Source of the DNA: Moraxella equi
GTDB lineage: Bacteria; Pseudomonadota; Gammaproteobacteria; Pseudomonadales; Moraxellaceae
Direction of reading: 5' to 3'
Assembly: GCF_002027555.1 (NCBI RefSeq)
Contig: NZ_MXAP01000026.1
Location: forward strand, 1-19,142
Length of the DNA: 19,142 nt
Translations under genes and position numbers: made by a program
Shown: one piece after another, positions 8,897-19,142 of the stretch
Numbering within the stretch: the first letter of the stretch is position 1
Layout: the number at the start of each line of letters is the position of its first letter
The notes under the pieces: model-generated
Told to the model about the DNA's origin: nothing
Database searches by the model: none
Seen by the model: the letters and a program-made list of their open reading frames with translations, nothing else

Positions 8897-11800
8897 ACCA
8901 CAAAAAATCACAAACTAGGCAAACACTTGTTTAAAAAATATCCATAACCAACACCCAAAAATTGTGTTACAATGGCGATACATATAAATCATTCATTTTA
9001 AATCAATTTGTGTTTACACGGGGAGATTCTTATGATTTATGCAGTATCGGTGGTGTGGTATGCACTGATTTTTACTCTTGGCATGGCGTTCATCAAAAAA
9101 ATGCCAGACCGTGCCGAGCGGTGGGTGGGTATTTTGGTGTTTATCGGTTTTTGTATACAGATTTTGATTAATTATGTTGGGCTTGGGCATTTGGGGGTGT
9201 TTGAGTCGTTGGCTCATCTTGACCATGACCGCAGTGCCTTTAATTTGATGGTGCTGTGTCTTATCAGTATCTTTTGCTATTCGGCATTGTTTGTGATGTT
9301 AATCAAGGCTTATGATTATTATCAAGAGTGATGATTTGTCTTGACATGAGATTGATAATTGTTTTAAAATAAAAACCCTAATTTTTTTAGGGTTTTTATC
9401 GCAGGCATAAAGTTGATTGGATTGGGGTGTTTCCATGATTTATTTAGTGTCGTTTATTGTCTATCTTATCGTATTTGCCATTGGTGTTTATTTTATTGCC
9501 ATTCATTCTAAAAAAGCAACCGCCATCACTCACGGGGTTTGTGCGGTGGGTTTTGTCATACAGCTACTCATAAACTACCTGTTTTGGGGCAATGTGTCGG
9601 CATTTGGTTTTTTGTCAAACATCATCAATAACGAGCGAACTTTAACCAACTTACTGATATTGTTCGTGACCAGCGTCGTGTGTTACGGCTTGCTTTTTGT
9701 GGTGTTTGCTAAGTTAAACGACTATTACCATGAATGACTGGCTATAAAAGTGTGGCAAGAAAACCGTCATTTGGCGGTTTTTTTCATGTGTTTAAAAAAG
9801 CCAAGAATTTTGCTATAATGTTTTGTCCCATATCATAAGAGAATAACATGTCGATTAAGTCAGACCGCTGGATTCGCCAAATGGCGACCGAACATGAGAT
9901 GATTGCCCCGTTTGAGTCTAACCAAGTCCGCCATAATAGCGATGGCGAGAAAATCGTAAGCTACGGCACGTCAAGCTATGGCTATGATGTCCGCTGTGCT
10001 AATGAATTTAAGGTGTTTACCAACGTACATTCTGCCATCGTGGACCCTAAGAACTTTGATGAGAAAAGTTTTATTGATATTGTTGGCGATGAGTGTATCA
10101 TTCCGCCTAACTCATTTGCCCTAGCTCGCACGGTGGAGTATTTTAAAATCCCCCGTGATGTGCTGACCATTTGTCTGGGCAAATCCACCTATGCTCGCTG
10201 TGGCATTATCGTCAATGTCACGCCCTTAGAACCTGAGTGGGAAGGGCATGTTACCTTAGAATTTAGTAACACCACCAATCTACCTGCCCGTATCTATGCT
10301 GGTGAAGGCGTAGCTCAAATGCTGTTTTTCCAGTCTGATGAAGTCTGCGAAACTTCCTATAAAGATAGGGGCGGTAAATATCAAGGGCAAACGGGCGTCA
10401 CCTTGCCAAAAACTTAACTTGTCATTTACCATGTAGCATTTATTATTTTAAAAGAGAATATCATGTCTGATTTACGTATTGAAAAACGTCATAACTTTGA
10501 CCTTGCCACTGCTCGCACCAAAGCCAAAGCATGGCTAGAAGAGGCAAAACAAGAGTTTGATTTTGAGGCGACCTACCAAGAAGGAGCGGACAGCGACACC
10601 GTAAACATCACTAAGGCAGGCGTGGACGGGCGTGCGTTTTTGGACAGTGATAAGGTCATCTTTGAGGCGGATTTGAACTTTTTGGCAAAGCCGTTTAAGG
10701 GTATGATTAGTAGTGGTATCCAAGAGGGGTTGGACAAGTATTTTGCTTAATCCACGCATGACCATGTCTTACCCACTTATCATCAGCACGCTAAGTCTTA
10801 GCGTGCTTTGTGCGTTACCTGCATTTGCCAATACACAGCCTGCCACTCCTGCCAACTTACAGACATCAACCAGCCTGCCATCTGCCATCAGTGATAAGCT
10901 TAGCAAAAGCGGATTATCAAGCGATGACATCAGTATTTGGGTGATGGCAAACGATGGGTCGGCACCGCTCATCAGTCATCTGGCGGATACGCCACGCACC
11001 CCAGCGTCCACTCAAAAGCTCATTACGACTGCCATCGCTTTGGATATGATGGGGGCGGATTATCGTTGGCAGACACGGCTATACACCGATGGCGTGGTGG
11101 TTGGCGATACTTTATATGGGAATCTTATCATCAAAGGCAGTGGCGACCCATCACTGACTCATGACCGCCTTAGTGCCATGTTTTCACAGCTGACGGCTCG
11201 GGGCGTGCGTCACATTAAGGGCGACATCATTGTCGATAATACTGGCTTTGTCAATGTTGCCCAAGATGTTAATGCTTTTGACGGGCAGGGACTGCGAGCC
11301 TATAATGCTCAGCCCAATGCCTTTTTGATAAATTTTGGTACGCTTGAAGTAAGTATGATACCATCGGGAAATTGGCAATTTGGGCAGTCGCCAGAGACAG
11401 TGCAGTTTAGTCCGACAGATGGTGCGGTTGCGGTACAGGTATTGCCAAAATTAGCGGATTTTCACGTACCAACCATGATACAGGGCGATATACAGTCATG
11501 TCGCACCAAGCCAAAATTTGGCTTATCTGCCGATACTTTGACCATTACAGGGCAAGTGGGTGTGGGCTGTGGGCAGGCGAGTGAGTGGCTAACCTTTGCT
11601 GACAGCGAAGCGTTTATTACCAAAGCGGTCAAAGGTGCATGGCAAGCCCTTGATAAGGACTTTGTTGGGCAGGTTAGGTTGCGACAGCCTTATGATGGGG
11701 TAGGGCGAACGTTATCGCCTTTGCTGTCCTTTGCGTCCAAACCTTTATCTGAGCAGGTATATCAGATTAACCAATACTCCAATAACGTCATGACCGAGCA

Positions 11801-14800
11801 AGTGGCTCTGTCTTTACCCCTGATGATGGGTCAAAAAACGAGCGATTACCCCAAAAGTTTTGCCCTGATAAATACATGGTGGCAACAACATCTTATCACG
11901 CCTGCCCCCATCATGAGCCGAGCGTCAGGACTGTGCCGAGATTGTGTGGTTGCCCCTAGGGCGTTGGGTGAGCTGTTGGCATTTAGTCAGACCAAGCCGA
12001 CATTTGAGACCTTTAAAGCGTCTTTGCCGATTGTGGGGCAGACAGGCACGATGGCAACCTTTGCCAAACGCCGTCCCCATAGCCCTGCCATCGGACGTGC
12101 CTTTATCAAGACTGGCAGACTAAACAACGTGGCAAGCATTGCAGGTTATGTCATGGGGCAATCAGGCAAGATGTATGTGGTGGTCGCCATCATTAATGCC
12201 GATGGAGCAGGTAACAACACCCACGCCCATGATGTGTTAGATGAAGTGATAGAGTGGACGGCAGGACAGTCCTAACACAAATCTTAAAAAATAAAGCAGT
12301 CCCAAAACTGCTTTATTTTTATACATTTAACAAATCATTAACAGCGACGATTGATACTATCGGCAAAGACATAAGAGAACTCTTTGTTTTTGCCTTCAAA
12401 ACGCCAGTGCCACGACTCTTCAGAAACGCCACTGTATCTAGAATAGTCAGGAGTAAAGGTTTGGTAAAAACCGTACTCATGAGCATGCTGTTGTAACCAG
12501 CGATATCCTGCTGTTTTGGCAAAGTTGTGGTCAATCGGTGAGAAGTCCACCGCAAGCCCTGTATGATGTTCAGAGTAGCCAGGGTGTGAGGATGTATGAT
12601 AGATTTGCTTGGCACTTTGCCCTTGTTTTTTCTTATTGGCAATGATTTGGGCTTGACGGCTTGACGTGCGTAAGATAGAGCCAGGGGTTAGCGTAACCCC
12701 GTCAGCACGAGCCGCTTTAATCATCTCTTGTAACGCAGGCTTGGCGGCACGATGAATCTTAAATTTTGGGTCACTGCCATAGCCGCTAGGCACAAGGTCG
12801 CTAGGGTCGGCATCGGCATATCTAAAATGCTTGATACCTACTTTTAGGGCTTCGGGGGCACATATCAAGCCTGTAGCATTAGCATCATATTGGGGTGTTG
12901 GCGTGTTAAAATTGCCTTGCTCTACTTGATAGGCAGGACCTTGGTTCGTCGCTTGCTGTGGCTGATTTTGATGATAACCTTGTTGGTTTTGGTTGTACCC
13001 TGTATAAGACCGCCCACTTTGGTCGGCAATGGCGGTAGGGTTAGTGGGTTGGCTGATGACGTGAACGGTGTTTTTGCTTGGGCTTGCGATATACCCCGAG
13101 CCTGATTGGTTGTTTGTAAACATCGCAATCGCACCAACCGTGCCAACCCCCAAAAGCCCTGCACCAATCAATAAATCTCTTGTGCGTTTTTTCATAAAAT
13201 TACCTAAATCAGTCATTATTAGATTACCATTACTAAGTGGATTGTTGTGGATTTTTAAAAATACCTGGGTGAAGAAATTTATTAACTAAATTACAAAACG
13301 AGCAATGCAAAAAATGCATCGCTCGTCTTTTAAACATCATGGATTAACTGCAAATATAATCTGAGCGAGCCCAGCCGACACTGCGACCGAATTTAACTTT
13401 GTACCACACCCAGCCATTAGCGTTGCGTTCGCCAATGATACTAACATCACTGCCGTTAGGCATGCGGGCTAGAACTTTATGATTCTGACCAGGGCCTGAG
13501 CGGAGCAGTACATTACCATTGGTTTGGTGAGTGCAGGCATATCCGTATGAGCCACCGCCGTTATAGGCAGGACCCACATTGGCAGAAACGTTGGTAGAAA
13601 AACCGATGGCACTGGTCGCAATCAAAGCGATAAATAATGATTTTAACTTCATCATCAATACTCCATAAGCAGATAAATATTGGACGATACAGGTATTTTA
13701 AAATACATTTGTATTCTATAAAATATTACCATGATTTCTTGTTTAAAACAACAAAATTATTGTAACAAACAAGCAACAATTAACCTCCAAAAAAAAAACA
13801 ATCGTTTATTCAACTGCTTATGATGGCTGATTAAAGTTATTGGTCAACTTTTTTGCAGACATTTTCCAAGGCTTTTTCTATTAACTGCTCGCTGACGCCT
13901 TGTTCTTTGAGTTCGTTAATAAAGGCAACATCATCACTAAGAGAGTATTCGGAATTATCACGGTCAAGTCCTTGACGGATATAAAAGCGAATGAGTGGTT
14001 GAATACACTCAAAGCCATGCTCGCCCTTGACTTTTTCCAAATGTTCCACAATCTCGCCCGTCAAACGCAGATGAATGGGGCGTAAGGTGTGGTTGTGATT
14101 AAGATACATAAAACACCGTCTTTTTAAAATGATTAAAATGGGGGCTTATGTTACCAATATTTGGGTGAAATTTCAATGAATATTCCTGATTGGCATTCAT
14201 TTAACATTATTTAAAATCATTTAAAAGTTGGTGGTTGCTGATATTTGATTTGACCGATGATTTTGGTAAAATGGCAAAAGTTTTGATAAAAATGATAAAA
14301 ACAAGCTAAAATTGATAAAATTACGGCATGATTATCAATGTTTAACACGCCCTAGCCACATAAATGCAACATTACCCCCAAATTTTTGCAAAACTAGGCT
14401 AGATTGCAACATAAAAACATGGCACAATGACCCCACTTTCTAAGAGTGCCTTAAATTGCATTGATGACTTTTTAAGAGCTTTTAATGGCTGTTTGATGAT
14501 TTTATAGGACAATCATTTTAATCAGTTTTTAAAAAGTCATAAAAAGTGGCACAAGGCATTAAAACCAACCATTTTATTATTTGGAGTTATTATGAATACA
14601 AAAATCGCCCTAAGCACATTGGCATTGACTTTACTTCCCATGACGGCGTTGACCGCTCATGCCAATGACACGGCAGTGACCAATTTAAATAACCTGCTTA
14701 AAAACACCAAATCAATGACCGCCAATTTCTCACAAACGACCAAAGCGGGTGGTAAAAGCCAAAGTTTTAGCGGTAGCATGGCACTAGAGCGTGGCAACAA

Positions 14801-17800
14801 ATTCCGCTGGGACACCAAATCACCATCAGAACAGCTCATCGTGGCAAATGGCAGTACCATGTGGGTATATGATAAGGACTTGCAACAAGTTACCAAGCAG
14901 TCGGTAAATAACCAAGTCGGGGACGCACCCGCCTTGCTATTATCAGGCGACCCCAATCAAATCACACGCAATTTTACCGTCAGTCAGCCAAGCAAAGGCA
15001 AAAACTACTATGTCCTAAAACCCAAATCAAGCTCGGCTAATTTTAGAGATTTGTCAATCAGTTTTAATGGTGGTAAGCCTGTGATGATGGTGCTAAATGA
15101 CAGTATCGGACAGACCACATCGATTCGTTTTAGTAATATTAATATCAATAAAAGTATTCCTGCCGGTCAGTTTAGCTTTACCCCGCCTAAGGGAGTGGAT
15201 GTGATTAATCAGTAATTGGCATTTGATAAAAATAAGGGCGTAAAAAGTTTATGCCCTTATTTTTTATGTTTTTAAAGCAATTATTTTAAAAGGTTAGGTA
15301 TATCAATAAAATAGCAAACCATTTTTTATAAAAAATCTTTTTAAATAAAGATGATGATAAAATGAATTTTTTGTCATAAATTTTTACAAATTTTAGATAA
15401 CGGCAAAGATAAGCTGTCTTGCTAAATGACCGAGAAACATGCCTTTGCTCAAGCTCAACCAAGCCCATGACGGCACGGTCAATTTATCCCTTATACAATT
15501 TTACAAAATATGCTATAATTGTAGAGTTAATCTGTCAGGATTAGCGGATACTTTATTATAATCTACTTTCATAAAATCACATGGGGTGATTTATGCCAGC
15601 CGAATGGTCAGCCATTGTCTATCTACTTGCCAGTCTAGGGCTTGTCGTCTTTATGCTTGTCGTGCCACGTTTGCTTGGTGGGCACTCAAGCGGTTCTCAA
15701 AAACAAGAAAACTTTGAAGCGGGGGTGGTCTCAGCAGGGACGGCTCGCATTCGCTTGTCTGCCAAATTCTACCTTGTGGCGATTTTCTTTGTGATTTTTG
15801 ACTTAGAAGCCTTGTATTTGTACGCCTATTCGGTGAGCGTGCGAGAAGTGGGCTGGGTGGGGTTTGCGACCGCCTTTGTCTTTATCGCTATTTTGTTTGT
15901 TGGGCTTGTTTATGAGATGAAGCTTGGGGCGATGAACTGGGCGCCTGCCGACAAACGGGGTAAAAAACCCCGTATTTTGTCCCGTCCTGCCGATTTTGAT
16001 TTGGCGAGCATTACCGCCTTTACAGACATTGACGACCTACATACCGACCCGACAGGCAAAGTGCCTGCCCAGTCATCGGGGCGAGTGTATGCAGGGCGTA
16101 AGGATTTGCAAGCTGTACTTGACAAGGATAAACAAGATATGGCAAATATTGACCACATCAATGACACAGGACGAGTTACAACGCAGAAGTTTGATTAGGG
16201 ATTATCAATGACATTCGGCAGCTATCGAATTAGTACCATCTTTTTGATGCTTACCATCGCTTTTTTTATGATGGCAATCACCCTTGAAAACCCTGCCTTT
16301 ATTGGTTCGGTGGTTATCTGCTTGATTTTTGGTGTTAAGAAAGTCAAAGATGTGCCAAAAAACAATTATCAAGATGATTGCTAATCCTAATTTAGTAAAT
16401 ACTCAACTTACATGATACGACCATGAAATACACTCTAACCCGCCCCAACGAACAGGGCAACCAATACCCCCACACCACCCGTCAAGTGGTGGACGACATT
16501 ACCCAAGAAGAAGTGGAGAAAAACATCTTTTTGGGCAATCTTGAAAACCTAGCCCACGCCGCCGCCAACTGGGGACGCAAGCATTCCTTGTGGCCGTTTA
16601 ACTTTGGCACAAGCTGTTGTTATGTGGAATATGCCACGACTTTGACGGGCGTGCACGACTTGTCTCGCTTTGGGGCGGAAGTCATTCGTGCGTCGCCCCG
16701 CCAAGCCGATGTGATGATTGTGGCGGGGACTTGTTTTGTCAAAATGGCACCCGTTATCCTGCGACTGTACGAGCAAATGCTAGAACCCAAATGGGTCATC
16801 TCAATGGGGGCGTGTGCCAACTCGGGCGGTATGTACGACATTTATTCGGTGGTGCAGGGCGTGGATAAGATTATCCCTGTGGATGTCTATATTCCAGGCT
16901 GTCCGCCCCGTCCAGAAGCCTTGATTCAGGCGATTATGCTCCTACAAGAATCCATTCAAAAAGAACGCCGTCCGCTTGGCATTCATCTTGACCAAAACAT
17001 TTATCAGCCGATTATGACCCCTGAACGGGATAGAAAAAATGCCGAACGCATTGCGGTAAAAAATCTAAGAAGTCCTGATAATGTGGAGTGATGTTTGATT
17101 GGGGCGTGGTGCGTAAGGTGCGTACCACGCACCATTAAAAACTCAAAATTAAAAATAGATTGGGTATTTTATTTTTAATTTAAAATTTATCAAATTAAAA
17201 TGATAAATGGTATTAAAACGGTGCGTCATACGCACCTTGCAATTAACAAAGAAGTTGGTATATATGATTTTGGTAACAGCGCTCTAAGTAGAAGTAGCAC
17301 TGGAAGTAAAATATGGAAATCGTATCATAACAACCCTAAGAATAAGAAATTTGTGGAATGCGAGAAGCTATGATTAAATATTGGTTTGCAATCCCAATTT
17401 TATTGGTGAGTAGTCTTGTTGTTGCTGCTGGGGAAAATATTAAGTTATATGAAACTAAATATTTTAACAAAAAGTCCTGCTTGGTAAAAAATCTGACAAA
17501 ATTAAGTAATAATGGTGCAGAATTGTTAAATAATGGCGTTCTTATGACTGATAATCCAATTATAAGAGTGAACTTATTAAACGATAAGGGTGATGTTTGT
17601 TATTATTTTTATTATGAGCCTGTGGTGATATTTCATATTAATACTGAACTAAATAATGGCATGGTTAAGATAACAGAAATTCCTGGTTCAGCAATGAATA
17701 CAAGTTGGTATGAAGTTAATTATAAGTTAGATGTCAGAAACAAAAGATTGATTTATAAACAATCTTATGTAATAGATTTTTCTTTGGATGAATCTGGAAA

Positions 17801-19142
17801 TTGGATAGAAAATAAAATAATTCAATCCAATAAATAATTGCAATATGTGTAATTATATATATTTTATATTTAAAAATTAACAGTTGTAGGTTGGGTGGAA
17901 CGATAGTGAAACTCAACATTTAAGCCTTGATTTTGTTGGGTTTCGTAAACTCAACCCAACCTACAACTACAACTCAAAATTAAAAATAAATACGGTTTTT
18001 ATTTTTAATTTAAAATTTATTTAATATAAAAATTGTATTTTAAACGGTGCGTTATACGCACCTTACAATTAAACTTGCCGTACAATTAAAAACTAGATAT
18101 GCACAAGACACACTTTCGATATATCCACAAGTATTGAATTTGCATCCCCATTGCCAAGGTGTTCTATTATCGTTGGTGTTTAATCGTGGCACTTCATTAA
18201 AAGATAAGTCTGGAAGTCTTACTAGAAGGCATATGCGTGAAATTCAAGAAGCTTTAAGAAATAACAAGCCAGAGACCATTCCTGACATATTGCGAGATAT
18301 GTCAAAATTGTGGACAAAAACAGGCAAGCAGGGCAATAGCGGTGTTGGTGTAAGGCGACGCAAAGAGGCAGATATTTTTGAAAGAGGATTAAAGTGTGAT
18401 TGCTATCAATAAAATTGCTTTTGTGATATTACTTGGTTTGAGTGTTAATGCTTTTGCTTGCAATTCAGATAGCGTTGTTTGGAATGATATTTTGGAATGC
18501 TATATGAATGATGAAAAAGAGCAAGAAAGAAAATTTAATCAAGCATATCAAGAAACTCTTAAAAGATTGCCCATTGTCAAAAAAGTAGCCTTAAAAAAAT
18601 CTCAAAGAGCGTGGCTTATTAAAATGAAAAATGAATGTGCAGAATTTAATAATCAAAGTCTTTATGGTAGAGAAGGGGCTTTTGATGTTATTCAGTGCAG
18701 AATAAATGCAATGGAGCAAAGAACTGTATTCTTGATAAATTACCGTTAGAGGCTTTTTCTTTTATGGACTGCAATGAGATATTTAAAAAGATAAGGTGCG
18801 TGCCTTTAAATAAAGAGTACGCACCTCCAAAACCCAAAATTAAAAATAGATTGGGTATTTTATTTTTAATTTAAAATTTATTAATGTAAAAATTGTATTT
18901 AAAACGGTACGTAATACGCACCTTTGTATACCCCTTTTAAGGTATAATAAGCAAAAACCTGTTATCCACATCTTGTACGCACCTTAGAACCATAAGGGCA
19001 ACCACCAAGATAAGTTCGTGTCGTAGCTTTAAGAGTGGATAACCTTTCATCAATCAAAACCGTACAGTTGATAGACTCTAAACCGAATACAAGGCAGGTT
19101 AATGATGAATAATGCTAAACAAACCAAAGATACCAAGCAAAC

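Overview
The window looks like chromosomal DNA from a gamma-proteobacterium of the Moraxella type (family Moraxellaceae). The reasons are moderately low GC with AT-rich intergenic DNA, Gram-negative envelope genes (lolA, PBP4-type dacB), complex I genes nuoA/nuoB, and the general look of the housekeeping proteins. The genus is an inference and was not confirmed by any search. I see no rRNA, tRNA, CRISPR array or recognisable transposase.

Layout. (1) About 32-5230, minus strand: an envelope-stress type cluster read in the order ribbon-helix-helix protein, unknown YD-motif protein, PspA/IM30, YqiJ-like OB-fold membrane protein, AT-rich unknown membrane protein, YqiK-type flotillin. A strong sigma70-like promoter at 5199-5227 starts it, and a palindrome lies on its -10. 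(2) 5271-7707: a small TIGR01244/DUF442 protein on the minus strand, divergent from two consecutive DNA-polymerase-beta-superfamily nucleotidyltransferases. (3) 7709-9784: tgt (queuosine tRNA modification), then two tandem paralogous ~100-residue membrane proteins, each with its own terminator. (4) 9791-12320: dcd, a PHA-granule-region-type small protein and dacB in one direction. (5) 12338-14109, minus strand: an anchored VanY/M15 D,D-carboxypeptidase, a secreted SH3-domain protein and a small RHH-like protein. dacB and vanY converge on a shared terminator. (6) 14592-16384: lolA, then nuoA and a 58-residue two-helix membrane ORF, followed by nuoB at 16423-17091.

(7) 17092-19142 is the accessory part and the most interesting stretch. 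Directly after nuoB, three same-orientation copies of a ~100-140 bp AT-rich, hairpin-ended repeat separate two small cassettes. Each cassette is a 5'-truncated reading frame entered in the same frame from the repeat's terminal hairpin, overlapping an intact gene for a small exported protein. In the second cassette the truncated frame resembles the C-terminal part of a pesticin/T4-lysozyme-like domain, and the intact partner is an LprI-type (DUF1311) lysozyme-inhibitor-like protein. I read this as a small array of orphan immunity genes with effector-toxin remnants, inserted where nuoC/nuoCD would normally follow nuoB. A third repeat and a leader with two DnaA-box-like words precede another gene cut by the window edge.
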